A stretch of DNA of 64,000 bases from Algoriphagus terrigena DSM 22685 (lineage in GTDB: Bacteria; Bacteroidota; Bacteroidia; Cytophagales; Cyclobacteriaceae). Under the pieces are notes generated by a model. That model worked only from the letters and a program-made list of their open reading frames with translations, was not told the origin of the DNA and searched no databases. A program made the position numbers and the translations under genes. Where the stretch lies: positions 1-64,000 of the forward strand of contig NZ_AUBW01000004.1 in the NCBI RefSeq assembly GCF_000429445.1, written 5' to 3'. Below, one piece after another: positions 1 to 9,106 of the stretch. The first letter of the stretch is position 1; each line of letters starts with the position of its first letter.

Positions 1-66
<66 letters not shown>

Positions 67-152
67 AATTATCATTCGTATCAGTCAAACAGGCGCCGAA
101 GCTGCCCTGATGACCCCTGTCGTTTCCTCAGGCTTTCTATCTCTTACAACAT

Positions 153-164
153 TTCAAAGAACTT
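153..164 (-). promoter_or_regulatory. boxA-like antitermination element in rRNA leader
   Basis: On the minus strand the 16S leader reads AAGTTCTTTGAAA about 90 bases before the mature 16S end. It resembles the NusB/NusE boxA sequence (TGCTCTTTAACA in E. coli), and a GTTCTTTGA motif is usual in Bacteroidota rRNA leaders. The assignment rests on motif and position only. Confidence 0.55.
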
Positions 165-263
165 GCCCAACCGCTTTCAGCTGGACTGTCAAAATCCGGA
201 GTCACCTCCCTGATTTCCGTCTCGTTTTCTCTTTCTGCTTTCCGTTCCTTGCGAACCGGGATG

Positions 264-293
264 CAAAGGTAAGTGAAGTTTTTCTATTTGCAA
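264..293 (-). promoter_or_regulatory. rRNA operon promoter (Bacteroidota sigma-ABfr type)
   Basis: Minus strand: TTG (293-291), 19-base spacer, then TACCTTTG (271-264). This matches the Bacteroidota consensus TTTG-N19/21-TAnnTTTG exactly in the -7 element and in TTG of the -33 element. The predicted start is near 260, giving a leader of roughly 195 nt. An A/T-only stretch just upstream (about 302-325) could act like an UP element. Confidence 0.7.
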
Positions 294-384
294 CCGGATC
301 GGAAAATAAATTTTTTAATTTTTCCGCCTCCCCGGCGCCTGTTCCGGGTTTTTATACCCACCACACTCCCTCATTTCAATTTCC

Positions 385-424
385 CTCGACACCGTTCGCC
401 TCGACTCGACACCGTTCGCCTCGA
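385..424. repeat. perfect 20-bp tandem duplication upstream of rRNA promoter
   Basis: The 20-mer CTCGACACCGTTCGCCTCGA occurs at 385-404 and again, directly abutting and identical, at 405-424. It lies about 95-130 bp upstream of the rRNA -33 element. It could be a simple slippage duplication or a tandem protein-binding site; the sequence alone cannot decide. Confidence 0.85.
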
Positions 425-533
425 TTGGGAGTGCAAATATCCCCCTTTTTTTCTCCACAACAATACCCTACTCCAAAAAAAATCTCTCCCAAACCTAACT
501 CCCTGAAAATGATCAAGGAAAAGTTTTTACAAT

Positions 534-567
534 TAAAAAAGCCCTGAGAACTCAATCCCCAGGGCTT
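534..567 (-). terminator. intrinsic terminator after the DUF1080 pair
   Basis: On the minus strand an 8-bp stem (AAGCCCTG / CAGGGCTT, loop about 13 nt) is followed by a run of six T. It begins about 20 bp past the stop codon of the DUF1080 gene at 590 and separates that operon from the rRNA promoter region. Confidence 0.75.
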
Positions 568-589
568 AGCATATAGAATATTCTGAATT

Positions 590-1186
590 TTACAGCTCCT
601 CCAATTCAATATTTCGCCAGTAGACTTTAATTCCACCGCCATCATGAATCTGAAGCAAAACTCCTCCCTTTCCTTCGCCGATTTTAGCGTCTGAATAATT
701 GACCATCTCCACTCCGTTTACATAAGAAGTAACATTATCTCCTTTGACAACAATTTTCATTTTGTTCCATTCTCCGAACTTCAACGCCTTGTCTTTTTCT
801 GGATCAGGCTTCACCAACCAGCCTCTGCCGTAAGATTCATAGATCCCACCGGTATCATGACCCGGAGGTGCCACCTCTACTTGCCAGCCCGAAACCTTGG
901 TTCCATCTACGGTAGAACGGATAAAGACCCCGCTGTTTCCATTTGCTTCCTGTTTGAATTCGAGATTGATTTCAAAGTCATCAAACTGTTCCTCTGTTCC
1001 CAAATATCCATATCCCTTGTCAGGGCCACTTTCAGAGATCAACAAACCATCTTCTACATACCACTTTTCGGTACCATAGATCACCCAGCCGGTAAGGTCT
1101 TTTCCATTAAAGAGTTTTTTCTTCTTTTGGGCAAAAGTCACCTGAGTCACCAAAAGCAAAAGTCCAACGATTACTAATTTTTTCAT
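590..1186 (-). CDS. secreted DUF1080 (3-keto-disaccharide hydrolase domain) protein
   Basis: The 198-residue product has an N-terminal signal peptide (MKKLVIVGLLLLVTQVTFAQ) followed by one DUF1080 domain, a concanavalin-like beta-sandwich. Recognisable DUF1080 features are LFNGKDLTGWVIYG, YLGTEEQFDDFEINLEFK, NSGVFIRS, GGIYESYGRGW, EWNKMKIVVKG and GGVLLQIHDGG. Family members are linked to hydrolysis of 3-keto-glycosides, but substrate here is unknown. The frame extends to 1246, but the ATG at 1186 puts the signal peptide at the N-terminus and leaves 13 bp after the preceding DUF1080 gene, so it is preferred. It likely forms an operon with that gene, closed by the terminator at 534-567. Confidence 0.9.
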   Translation of the reverse strand: MKKLVIVGLLLLVTQVTFAQKKKKLFNGKDLTGWVIYGTEKWYVEDGLLISESGPDKGYGYLGTEEQFDDFEINLEFKQEANGNSGVFIRSTVDGTKVSGWQVEVAPPGHDTGGIYESYGRGWLVKPDPEKDKALKFGEWNKMKIVVKGDNVTSYVNGVEMVNYSDAKIGEGKGGVLLQIHDGGGIKVYWRNIELEEL

Positions 1187-1199
1187 AAATAGGTTATTT

Positions 1200-1964
1200 T
1201 TAAAGGGGTCTAATTTTAATGTTCTTGAACCAAACTGCGTCGCCATGATCCTGAAGAGCGATCAATCCTTTCTTGGCAATCTTGTAATCAGGGAAGTCAT
1301 TCCACTTGCCGGAGTTTCTCCTTGTATTCCAATCATCAGAATAAGGAATGAACTCCACCGTCTTTTTACCATTCAGCCAATAGCTGGAGCCCTGCGTAGA
1401 GAAGATAATTTTTGAAGTGTTCCACTCTCCGGCAGGTTTTACCACGCCTTCGTAGTCTGGTACATACATGGCGTAGTCAGCACCGATTGACTGCCAGTCT
1501 TCCAACGGCTGTGCAAAACCCAGCTGATCGATCACCTGATATTCTGGACCTGTATAATAAGGGGCTTTGTATTTTGGATCTTCAACTACATGGTAAAATA
1601 CGCCGCTGTTGCCGCCTGGCGAGATCTTCCAGGTGAATTCCATCTCAAACTCTTCAAACTCCATAGGACCAAATACCACATCGCCACCGAAATCTTCTCC
1701 GCCTGTTGCACCCAGCCCTTTCATTGCTCCATCCTCAATGATCCAGTTTGGCGGGGTAGAGTCTCCGTTGAAGGCTCTCCAGCCTTCCATTGATGTCCCA
1801 TCAAAAAGGAGCATCCAGCCGGCCGCTTTCTCTTCTTCCGACAATGAATTATCCGCAACCACGACCACTTCCTCAGTGATTTCGGCTGTTTCTTCGGTTG
1901 TTTTTGGGCTGCAAGCCCAGGCCATAGCCAGCATAGCTGCCACGGCGATCGAACTTCTCTTCAT
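1200..1964 (-). CDS. DUF1080 domain lipoprotein
   Basis: The 254-residue product starts with a lipoprotein signal (SSIAVAAMLAMAWAC, lipobox Cys at about residue 18) and a Glu/Thr/Val-rich linker. A DUF1080 domain follows: WMLLFDGTSMEGWRAF, DVVFGPMEFEEFEMEFTWK, GGNSGVFYHV, EYQVID, PAGEWNTSKIIF and the terminal IALQDHGDAVWFKNIKIRPL. It is the upstream partner of the smaller DUF1080 protein 13 bp away, with which it shares fold and probably promoter. Both would act outside the cytoplasmic membrane on oligosaccharides or glycosides; the exact substrate cannot be read from the sequence. The 233 bp upstream (1965-2197) show no gene and no clear promoter match. Confidence 0.9.
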   Translation of the reverse strand: MKRSSIAVAAMLAMAWACSPKTTEETAEITEEVVVVADNSLSEEEKAAGWMLLFDGTSMEGWRAFNGDSTPPNWIIEDGAMKGLGATGGEDFGGDVVFGPMEFEEFEMEFTWKISPGGNSGVFYHVVEDPKYKAPYYTGPEYQVIDQLGFAQPLEDWQSIGADYAMYVPDYEGVVKPAGEWNTSKIIFSTQGSSYWLNGKKTVEFIPYSDDWNTRRNSGKWNDFPDYKIAKKGLIALQDHGDAVWFKNIKIRPL

Positions 1965-2197
1965 AGCTTTAAAGTAATTTCATGATTTATGGGTACTCCT
2001 TTTTAGATTTAACAAGTTGGGTAGGTTTAACGTTGCTACGGCTAACGACGCTTTCTAGAAAAGCAGTGTATTTTTCAATCCTTAATAAAACAGATCTAAT
2101 AATTCAGCGCGTAAAAGTTAATTGAATTTTTTACAAAAGTGGCGCCGCGAAAGCTTATTTTTTATGAGTGGAAAAGGGAAGCAATCCCAGGCTTTAT

Positions 2198-2956
2198 TCA
2201 TAATCTTTTGAAATATTCCATTGAATGAAGTAGACGACTGCCATACCAGGAAAACATCTCTCCATCGACTAGAAGAATTTTACACTTTGGCAAAAGCATC
2301 TGAATCGCTTCCCTGTGCTTTTCCCCAAAAGGAAAAGGCTCAGAACTCAGCAGCACGTACTCCGGGGAAAGCTGAATCAACTCCTGCTCACTGATCGCGG
2401 GATAACGGGCCTCCTTGACTACATTTTCAAAACCTGCCAGTGAAAGCATCGAATCGATGAATGTCTGTTTGCCCGCGGCCATCTTGGGCTTTTCCCAAAT
2501 CAGATAGACGCAAGTACCTTTACACGGTACTTTCTCGCTTAGTGAATTCTGGATTTGGGCAACCATCCCCTCAGCTTCAGTTTCCGTCCCGGTGATTTTC
2601 CCCAAATCAGAAATCATCCGCATGGAATCATTCAGATCAAAAATATCACTCATCCAAACCGGATAGCTCAAAGCCAGCTTTTCAATCCCTTCCCGATCGT
2701 TTTCCTCTTTATTCCCGATTATCAAGTCCGGTTTTAAACGCTCTATGACGTCAAATCGGTAATTCTTAGTACCGCCTACAATGGTTTTGCTCTTCATCAA
2801 ATGTCCTGGATGAACGCAGAACTTCGTCACGCCGACAATCTGCTCCTCCAAACCCAAGTCCACCAGCAGCTCGGTCTGCGAGGGAACCAGAGAGATGATC
2901 CGCTGGGGTGGCTTTGGGAGAAAAACGCTACGAGAAAGATGATCGGTGAAGTACAT
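2198..2956 (-). CDS. BtuF-like helical-backbone metal/cobalamin receptor
   Basis: 252 residues in the periplasmic-binding fold of the BtuF/FhuD group: PQRIISLVPSQTELLVDLGL at the N-terminus, VGVTKFCVHP, VIERLKPDLIIGNKEEN, and a C-terminal GSRLLHSMEYFKRL. No signal peptide is visible, as is common for the Bacteroidota members of this group, so location is uncertain. An ATG at 2980 is also possible; 2956 is chosen because homologous proteins typically begin right at the MxFxDxxxR strand. It lies 57 bp after the M42 peptidase and may share its transcript with pccB-like and M42 genes. No ABC permease or ATPase is adjacent, so the transported ligand is unknown. Confidence 0.8.
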   Translation of the reverse strand: MYFTDHLSRSVFLPKPPQRIISLVPSQTELLVDLGLEEQIVGVTKFCVHPGHLMKSKTIVGGTKNYRFDVIERLKPDLIIGNKEENDREGIEKLALSYPVWMSDIFDLNDSMRMISDLGKITGTETEAEGMVAQIQNSLSEKVPCKGTCVYLIWEKPKMAAGKQTFIDSMLSLAGFENVVKEARYPAISEQELIQLSPEYVLLSSEPFPFGEKHREAIQMLLPKCKILLVDGEMFSWYGSRLLHSMEYFKRL

Positions 2957-3013
2957 TGCGGCAAATAGTTTCTCGCCCATAGCCCATCAGAACGATGGAC
3001 TATGGGCTGAGAG

Positions 3014-4078
3014 CTACTTTATATATCTAAAATCAAAACTGGGATCGAAGTCTATTAAAAACTCATACATCAGGTTAATCACCTGCTCGATGTCGTCTTT
3101 GCTTGCCGTCTCGACCGTGGTGTGCATGTATTTCAGAGGAAGGGAAATGAGCGCTGAAGGCACTCCCTCATTAGAATAGGCAAATGCATCAGTATCGGTA
3201 CCGGTGACTCTGGAGGCAGCTGCACGCTGGAATGGAATCTCCTTTTTTCTCGCGGTAGCGATAATTAGGTCGAGCAACTTTTTATGAACCGAAGCGCCAT
3301 AAGTCAAAACAGGCCCTTTGCCCGCAGTCTGATCCCCACTTGTCACCTTATTATATAGAGGAGCGGTGGTGTCGTGGCAAACGTCGGTAATGATTGCCAC
3401 GTTCGGCTTGATCCGATGGGCGATCATCTCTGCGCCTCGAAGTCCGATTTCTTCCTGCACCGCGTTGACGACGTATAGCCCGAAAGGCAATTCCGCTCCC
3501 GCTTCTTTGATTCTCCGGGCAACCTGCGCAATCATATAGCCCCCAATTCTATTGTCCAAAGCGCGTCCAGACCAGAATTTTCCATTCAATTCCGTCAGCT
3601 CGTCTTTGAAAGTGATGACGCAACCGACATGAATGCCCATTTCCTCCACTTCGGCTTTGGCGCGGGCACCCACGTCGATGAAGATATTGTCCAGGGTAGG
3701 CGCATCCTCTTTGCCTTCTTTTCTGACATGGATCGCAGGCCAGCCGAAAACACCGGGAACTACGCCCTTGTCGGTGTGTATATTCACCCGCATGGATGGC
3801 GCGATCATGTGATCCGAACCGCCATTGCGACGCACATAGATGTAGCCGTCGTCTTTGATGTAGTTTACAAACCAGCTGATTTCGTCGGCGTGCGCTTCGA
3901 TGACCACTTTGTATTCTGCCTCGGGATTGATCACACCGACAGCCGTCCCATAGTTGTCAGTGAAATAGGTGTCGACAAAAGGTCGGATGTAATCCAGCCA
4001 AATCTGTTGGCCGGAGGCTTCGAAACCCGTTGGTGAGGCATTATTAAGGTATTTATGTAAAAAGGTGTTCGAATCCAT
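3014..4078 (-). CDS. M42 family metallopeptidase (glutamyl aminopeptidase/endoglucanase M-like)
   Basis: 354 residues, the usual length for M42 dinuclear aminopeptidases. Metal and catalytic motifs are in order: VVIEAHADEI (His ligand), SGRALDNRIGGY (bridging Asp), NAVQEEIGLRGA (general base Glu and ligand Glu), IITDVCHDTT (Asp) and KYMHTTVETAS (His). The enzyme should be cytoplasmic and trim N-terminal residues from peptides. It lies 36 bp downstream of the carboxylase gene on the same strand. ATG at 4078 gives a normal N-terminus. Confidence 0.92.
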   Translation of the reverse strand: MDSNTFLHKYLNNASPTGFEASGQQIWLDYIRPFVDTYFTDNYGTAVGVINPEAEYKVVIEAHADEISWFVNYIKDDGYIYVRRNGGSDHMIAPSMRVNIHTDKGVVPGVFGWPAIHVRKEGKEDAPTLDNIFIDVGARAKAEVEEMGIHVGCVITFKDELTELNGKFWSGRALDNRIGGYMIAQVARRIKEAGAELPFGLYVVNAVQEEIGLRGAEMIAHRIKPNVAIITDVCHDTTAPLYNKVTSGDQTAGKGPVLTYGASVHKKLLDLIIATARKKEIPFQRAAASRVTGTDTDAFAYSNEGVPSALISLPLKYMHTTVETASKDDIEQVINLMYEFLIDFDPSFDFRYIK

Positions 4079-4114
4079 CTTAGAGATTGTCGTTAATTAT
4101 TAACAGTTGAATTA

Positions 4115-5695
4115 TTACAAAGGTATATTTCCGTGCTTCTTCCTCGGCAGTTTATCCACCTTGTTTTCGAGCATTTTGAAGGCTTTTATAAGTTTGGTGC
4201 GGGTTTCGGAGGGGAAAATCACCTCGTCGATAAAGCCCCGATGGGCAGCGCGATAGGGATTGGCAAACTTGGCCGTGTATTCATCGACCTTTTCCTGAAG
4301 TTTCCCTTCCGGATCAGCAGCTTCGGCGATTTCTTTTTTGAAGATGATTTCGGCAGCACCCTTGGCTCCCATCACAGCGATCTCCGCGGTCGGCCATGCG
4401 TAATTCAAATCCGCTCCGATGTGTTTGGAGTTCATGACGTCATAAGCTCCGCCGTACGCCTTCCGGGTGATCACTGTGATTCTCGGTACGGTCGCTTCAG
4501 AAAACGCATACAGCAACTTCGCCCCGTTGGTGATGATCCCGTTCCATTCCTGATCCGTCCCCGGCAAAAATCCGGGAACATCCACCAATACCAACAGCGG
4601 GACATTGAAGCTGTCGCAAAACCTGACAAAGCGGGCGGCCTTGACCGAGGCGTTATTATCCAAGACACCGGCCATCGATTGCGGCTGATTCCCTACGATT
4701 CCGATGCTTCGCCCGGCGATTCTCGCAAAACCCACTACGATATTGTCTGCATAATTTTCATGCACTTCCAAGAAAGATTCCTCATCGACAATCCCCCTGA
4801 CCACGTCGCGGATGTCGTAGGGATGGTTGGCATTTTCGGGAACGATCGCGTCGAGAACTTTCCTCGTTTCATCTTTCTTCAATTCGTAAGGATAGACGGG
4901 AGCGGTGTCTTCGCAGTTTTGAGGAATATAGCTTAGCAATCGCTTGATGTGTTTGATCGCTTCCATCTCATTGGCGCAGGCAAAATGCGTCACCCCAGAC
5001 TTGGTACTGTGCGCCGAAGCTCCTCCCAATTCCTCCGCAGAGACGTTCTCTTGCGTGACGGTTTTGACCACATTTGGGCCAGTCACAAACATATAGGAGG
5101 TATTTTCCACCATCAGGATAAAATCCGTAATCGCAGGAGAATACACTGCTCCGCCAGCACACGGGCCCATGATGGCCGAAATCTGCGGAATCACTCCAGA
5201 CGCTAGCGTATTTCTATAAAATATATCGGCATAGCCCCCGAGGGAATTTACTCCTTCCTGGATTCTTGCTCCGCCTGAATCGTTTAATCCAATCACTGGA
5301 GCTCCGTTTTTCATGGCCATATCCATGATTTTGCAGATTTTCTCCGCGTGGGTTTCTGACAAAGATCCTCCAAAAACCGTGAAATCCTGAGAAAAAACAT
5401 ACACCAGTCTTCCATTGATTTCTCCGTAACCCGTGATCACCCCGTCTCCCAGATAATGCTCTTTGTCTAAACCAAAGTCTTTGGATCGATGCATCACAAA
5501 GCGGTCAATCTCCTCAAACGTCCCCTCATCCATCAGCAACTCGACCCGTTCGCGGGCCGAAAGCTTGCCTTTTTTATGTTGGGCTGCGATTCGGGAATCC
5601 CCGCCGCCTTTTTGGGCTTCGGCGTTTTTCTTTCGAAGGAGTTCAAACTTTTCTGCGCTGTCGGGCAAGGTCGCGGGTTTATGCTGTTCAGACAT
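4115..5695 (-). CDS. acyl-CoA carboxylase, carboxyltransferase (beta) subunit, propionyl-CoA carboxylase type
   Basis: 526 residues in two crotonase-like carboxyltransferase halves, the usual size for PccB/MmdA. Visible signatures include [101 protein letters not shown] and [14 protein letters not shown]. It would transfer carboxyl from biotin to propionyl- or acetyl-CoA; the biotin carboxylase and carrier genes are not in the window. The ATG at 5695 gives the canonical [12 protein letters not shown] start; 5719 is an upstream alternative. A TATATTTG -7 element lies 22 bp upstream. Confidence 0.93.
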   Translation of the reverse strand: MSEQHKPATLPDSAEKFELLRKKNAEAQKGGGDSRIAAQHKKGKLSARERVELLMDEGTFEEIDRFVMHRSKDFGLDKEHYLGDGVITGYGEINGRLVYVFSQDFTVFGGSLSETHAEKICKIMDMAMKNGAPVIGLNDSGGARIQEGVNSLGGYADIFYRNTLASGVIPQISAIMGPCAGGAVYSPAITDFILMVENTSYMFVTGPNVVKTVTQENVSAEELGGASAHSTKSGVTHFACANEMEAIKHIKRLLSYIPQNCEDTAPVYPYELKKDETRKVLDAIVPENANHPYDIRDVVRGIVDEESFLEVHENYADNIVVGFARIAGRSIGIVGNQPQSMAGVLDNNASVKAARFVRFCDSFNVPLLVLVDVPGFLPGTDQEWNGIITNGAKLLYAFSEATVPRITVITRKAYGGAYDVMNSKHIGADLNYAWPTAEIAVMGAKGAAEIIFKKEIAEAADPEGKLQEKVDEYTAKFANPYRAAHRGFIDEVIFPSETRTKLIKAFKMLENKVDKLPRKKHGNIPL

Positions 5696-5716
5696 TTTAG
5701 ATTTTTTTATCCTGAC

Positions 5717-5724
5717 CAAATATA
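5717..5724 (-). promoter_or_regulatory. -7 promoter element for the carboxylase operon
   Basis: Minus-strand TATATTTG matches TAnnTTTG. It sits 22 bp upstream of the chosen ATG at 5695, implying a leader of about 17 nt. The closest -33-like TTG has a 24-base spacer, longer than normal, so only the -7 element is called. Confidence 0.4.
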
Positions 5725-5974
5725 GCCCGAACAGGGAATTGAAAACCGCAAAAACAGAAAAGTTGTGCGAAGCACTTTTATTCTTACTCAGGCCCCCTTT
5801 TTCCTCCTAAAAGAGAGAAGTCTGTACCTGTCAGAGACAATATTTTCGATAAAACCATCGATTTCAAAAGCATCCCAGCATGGAAGGAGCAAAACACCTT
5901 TTGCCATTTTTTTGCCTCAAAATTGTACTTATCAAAAACTTTCTATATTCGCCCATCCAAAATTTTGGCAGATT

Positions 5975-6910
5975 ATGAGTATCCGAAAAGCCGCGGTAAT
6001 AGACATGGGCACCAATACATTTCATTTGTTATTGGTGGAGTTGAATGGGAAAAGTTTCAGGACTATCTACAAGGAAAAAATCCCAGTCAAGATCGGTCAA
6101 GGCGGAATCAGTCAAAATCAAATCGCTCCAGACGCCCAGAAAAGGGCCTTTCATACCTTGCGGCACTTCAAAAACCTGATCGATGGCGAGCACATTGATC
6201 AGGTTTTTGCTTTTGCTACCAGCGCGGTTCGCAATGCAGAAAACGGTCCCGAATTTGTCTCCAAAGTCAAAAAGGATTTGAACATCGACATCCATGTCAT
6301 CTCCGGCGACGAGGAAGCCCAGCTTATCTATGAGGGCATCAACTTTTCCGGTTCGCTCAACGGCCGCGTCACGCTGATGATGGACATCGGCGGAGGTTCG
6401 GTCGAGTTTATCATCGGCACTTCGCAGGAAGTTTTCTGGAAAAAAAGCTTTGAGATCGGAGGCCAGCGCCTTCTGGACGCCTTCCATTACCATGATCCGA
6501 TCCTGCCAGAGGAGGTCGAAAAGCTGGAAGCCTACTGTCAGGAAAAACTTCAGCCATTGATTGAGGCAATGCAATTCTATAAACCGACCGGCTTGGTGGG
6601 TGCTTCCGGGACCTTTGACACGCTGACCGATATCTATTACGCTTCGATGCTACAGTGCAAACTCACCGGTCAGCATGCCTTTGAGCTCCCAACCGGAGAT
6701 TTCGAGCGGATCTTTGAGATGCTGAAATCTCTCAATCGGGAGGAGCGCCTCAAAATCCCCGGCATGATCCCAATGCGTGTCGACATGATCGTGGTGGCCA
6801 GCTGCCTGATCGAGTTTATCCTGCGCTATGTGCCAGTGGAAGCCATGGTTTGCTCCTATTATTCTTTGAAAGAAGGAGTAGTTTCTCGATTGCTCGCTGC
6901 CGAAGCATAA
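5975..6910 (+). CDS. Ppx/GppA family exopolyphosphatase/pppGpp phosphatase
   Basis: 311 residues corresponding to the short Ppx-GppA form (actin/Hsp70-like fold, no C-terminal HD domain), common in Bacteroidota. Motifs are AVIDMGTNTFHLLL (phosphate-1), AFATSAVRNAENG, VISGDEEAQLIYEG, LMMDIGGGSVEF (phosphate-2) and VGASGTFDTL. It would hydrolyse polyphosphate or the guanosine pentaphosphate gamma-phosphate; the sequence cannot say which dominates. The open frame runs upstream to 5765, but family alignment begins at MSIRKAAVIDMG, so the ATG at 5975 is used. It is divergent from the carboxylase operon. Confidence 0.9.
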   Translation: MSIRKAAVIDMGTNTFHLLLVELNGKSFRTIYKEKIPVKIGQGGISQNQIAPDAQKRAFHTLRHFKNLIDGEHIDQVFAFATSAVRNAENGPEFVSKVKKDLNIDIHVISGDEEAQLIYEGINFSGSLNGRVTLMMDIGGGSVEFIIGTSQEVFWKKSFEIGGQRLLDAFHYHDPILPEEVEKLEAYCQEKLQPLIEAMQFYKPTGLVGASGTFDTLTDIYYASMLQCKLTGQHAFELPTGDFERIFEMLKSLNREERLKIPGMIPMRVDMIVVASCLIEFILRYVPVEAMVCSYYSLKEGVVSRLLAAEA

Positions 6911-7007
6911 AATTGGCTTTCTCTCCCAAAGACTCGTGTCTCTCTTTTTCATCCTCACTCACCGTTAACTCCTGAAAATCGGTCACGGATCCCTGCTGAC
7001 TGATACT

Positions 7008-7015
7008 TATCTTTG
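7008..7015 (+). promoter_or_regulatory. -7-like element for the Ldh-family gene
   Basis: TATCTTTG fits TAnnTTTG and ends 33 bp before the ATG at 7049. No TTG is seen at the expected -33 distance, so this is a weak call. Confidence 0.35.
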
Positions 7016-7048
7016 CCGAGATTTGGCCTGAATTGAACCCCCGTTACT

Positions 7049-8122
7049 ATGCAAACCTACTCCTACGACCAACTTTTTCACTTTACCTATCACATGCTGG
7101 TGAAGATCGGCTGCCCTAAGCACGACGCTAAAACCGCCTCGGAAGTACTTCTTTCTGCAGACTTGCGAGGTGTGGACAGTCACGGCGTGGCGAGGCTTTC
7201 TGGCTATGTGAGATTGTGGGAAAAAGGAAGGATCAACCCCACGCCAAACGTGCGAGTGACTTATGAAACTCCCTCGACCGCAGTCGTCGATGGAGACAGT
7301 GGTTTGGGTTTGGTAGTGGCGCCATTTGCTATGCAGGTAGCGATTGATAAAGCCAAAAACGTAGGAACAGGCTGGGTTTCGGTAAAAAACTCCAATCACT
7401 ACGGCATCGCCGGCTATCATGCGATGATGGCACTGGAGCACGATATGATCGGCATCTCGCTGACCAATGCCAGTCCATTGGTAGCCCCTACTTTTTCGCA
7501 GGAAAGACTCCTCGGCACCAATCCGATATCAGTGGCAATTCCTGCCAAAGACCAGCCCCCTTTTGTCGCCGACATGGCTACCACGACTGCTGCTAATGGT
7601 AAACTGGAAATCCTCCAGCGTAAGGGCCTCGACACGCCAACTGGCTGGGTGCAAGACAAAGATGGCCAACCGACGACCTCGGCAAATGGCGTAAAAGACG
7701 GTGGCGCACTACTTCCACTCGGAGGTGATCGTGAGCATGGTTCGCATAAAGGATACGCGTTGGGATCCATCGTGGATATTTTCTCCGCCGTACTTTCCGG
7801 AGCTAACTACGGGCCTTGGGTTCCACCTTTTGTGGCATTTCTCGATCCTCTGCCCAATCTGGTGGGAGAAGGAATCGGTCACTTTTTCGGTGCCATGCGT
7901 GTTGATGCATTCCGTCCTGCAGACGAGTTCAAATCGCACATGGACAACTGGATCACGCGTTTTCGGTCTGCGACTCCTACTCCAGGAAATGAAAAAGTCC
8001 TGATTCCAGGCGATCCCGAGCGGGAACTGGAAGCGATTCGGATGAAAGAAGGTATTCCTTTGCTGGATCCGGTGGTAAAAGATCTCACTGAGTTGGGAGA
8101 ACGGTTTGGGGTGAAGTTTTAG
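7049..8122 (+). CDS. Ldh family (malate/L-sulfolactate/ureidoglycolate type) NAD(P)-dependent oxidoreductase
   Basis: 357 residues, the standard length of the AllD/ComC/DlgD 'type-2 malate/lactate dehydrogenase' fold. Family hallmarks are DLRGVDSHGVARLSGY (substrate-binding His), VVDGDSGLGLVVAPFAM, VSVKNSNHYGIAGYHAM (catalytic His), LTNASPLVAP, LGTNPISVAIPA, PFVADMATTTAANGKLE, and GSHKGYALGSIVDIFSAVLSG. It reduces or oxidises a 2-oxo/2-hydroxy acid with a nicotinamide cofactor. The substrate cannot be assigned, and neighbouring genes do not point to one. Confidence 0.92.
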   Translation: MQTYSYDQLFHFTYHMLVKIGCPKHDAKTASEVLLSADLRGVDSHGVARLSGYVRLWEKGRINPTPNVRVTYETPSTAVVDGDSGLGLVVAPFAMQVAIDKAKNVGTGWVSVKNSNHYGIAGYHAMMALEHDMIGISLTNASPLVAPTFSQERLLGTNPISVAIPAKDQPPFVADMATTTAANGKLEILQRKGLDTPTGWVQDKDGQPTTSANGVKDGGALLPLGGDREHGSHKGYALGSIVDIFSAVLSGANYGPWVPPFVAFLDPLPNLVGEGIGHFFGAMRVDAFRPADEFKSHMDNWITRFRSATPTPGNEKVLIPGDPERELEAIRMKEGIPLLDPVVKDLTELGERFGVKF

Positions 8123-8215
8123 GAAATGCTAGATGCCGGATGACCGATGTCATGCAAGTCCCTAAGGGAGAATCGATCCATTTTTTTTAAATTAGAAGAG
8201 TACTCCAATCTACCC

Positions 8216-8431
8216 ATGGCCGACAATCCAAAAAAATACCGCCTCGACCGAACTGCCTTCCAAGCCAGAAACGCTTCCGAGCAAGTCAATTACGGAAAGG
8301 AACATAGCAAACTAACCTGGCAGGAGCGGATGCGGATTCATCAGTACCTGAACAGCATCGCATACGGATATGATTTGGATAATCCTCCAAGGATCGATAA
8401 GACCGTCTTCAGCGCAAGATCTAGGGAGTGA
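8216..8431 (+). CDS. small conserved hypothetical protein
   Basis: 71 residues, cytoplasmic and highly charged (MADNPKKYRLDRTAFQARNA...). The ends echo each other: YRLDRTAFQAR near the N-terminus and RIDKTVFSARSRE at the C-terminus, so the protein may carry two copies of a short D/R-K-T-x-F-x-A-R motif flanking a helical centre (EHSKLTWQERMRIHQYLNSIAYGY). I do not recognise a named family, though this architecture looks like small Bacteroidota hypothetical proteins. The frame extends to 8147, but the ATG at 8216 is the natural start. Confidence 0.6.
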   Translation: MADNPKKYRLDRTAFQARNASEQVNYGKEHSKLTWQERMRIHQYLNSIAYGYDLDNPPRIDKTVFSARSRE

Positions 8432-8570
8432 TGGAAAACATTGGCATCGTGAGTCAGCAAAAGATTGATTAAATGTTGGCCAATCGTCCAAAAGATCAGG
8501 ATGACTTAGAAAACATTTGAAATTATACCGTTTCCTTTTATCGGGTGACACCATTATTTATCTTCACCCC

Positions 8571-9032
8571 ATGCCTCTCACGCCACTAACCTTTCGCCCT
8601 TCTTTCGAAGTCAATCCCAAGCTTGCCAAAGCATTCCACAATCTGAGCTCACTACTCATGGCGGTCGGGCAAAAATCAATTACGCCGGTACATGAGCAAA
8701 AGATCAACGAGATCATAGCCGGAGTAAACGACTTTCCCGGACCGGACTCTGAGCTTGTCAAGCAATTCAAATCCGCCCAAGCCGGGATTTTAAAACTTCT
8801 TGAGACCGACCTTAAAATCGTGTCCAAAAACCACTACCAACTCCAGTGGCTGGCTCTTGGAATGGCTGCATTTGGTATTCCGTTAGGCGTGGTGTTTGGT
8901 ACATCACTGGGAAATATGGGTCTTATGGGAATCGGTCTTCCGATAGGAATGGCTATTGGCATCGCAGTTGGGACTGCCAAAGACAAGCAAGCTGCTGATG
9001 AAGGACGGCAACTGGATTGGGTCGCGAAGTGA
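8571..9032 (+). CDS. hypothetical protein with C-terminal glycine-rich membrane hairpin
   Basis: 153 residues. The first 95 or so look soluble and helical (FNPKLAKAFHNLSSLLMAVGQ-like segments). The C-terminal part is two hydrophobic Gly-rich stretches (LALGMAAFGIPLGVVFGTSL and MGIGLPIGMAIGIAVGTA) with regularly spaced glycines, resembling a glycine-zipper membrane hairpin. A charged tail ends in LDWVAK. The start at 8571 is preferred over upstream 8517 because it lies at the beginning of the plausible domain. No function is assigned. Confidence 0.6.
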   Translation: MPLTPLTFRPSFEVNPKLAKAFHNLSSLLMAVGQKSITPVHEQKINEIIAGVNDFPGPDSELVKQFKSAQAGILKLLETDLKIVSKNHYQLQWLALGMAAFGIPLGVVFGTSLGNMGLMGIGLPIGMAIGIAVGTAKDKQAADEGRQLDWVAK

Positions 9033-9106
9033 GGGTAGCGCATGTGGATACAACTAGAAAACCCTACAAGGGGTGCAAAGGATTTTTAAATCAGAAAAAC
9101 AGGGCA

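Larger units (their letters stand above)
67..533. other. rRNA leader and upstream intergenic region, no gene
   Basis: No protein gene is supported here. The stretch holds the 16S leader (about 67-260), the promoter, an AT-rich block, and a C/T-rich segment (about 330-500 on the plus strand) containing a 20-bp tandem repeat. Open frames on both strands lack family resemblance and run through the leader and promoter, so they are not called. Confidence 0.7.

Noticed and set aside
110-547. 145-residue open frame on the plus strand near the left end
   Set aside because: It runs antisense through the 16S leader, boxA and rRNA promoter, has low-complexity composition and no family resemblance.
4133-4936. 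267-residue open frame antisense to the carboxylase beta subunit
   Set aside because: It is opposite a clear PccB-type gene and shows the skewed composition of a shadow frame.
7417-7770. open frame antisense to the Ldh-family gene
   Set aside because: It overlaps a complete, well-matched enzyme on the other strand and has no domain or start context.
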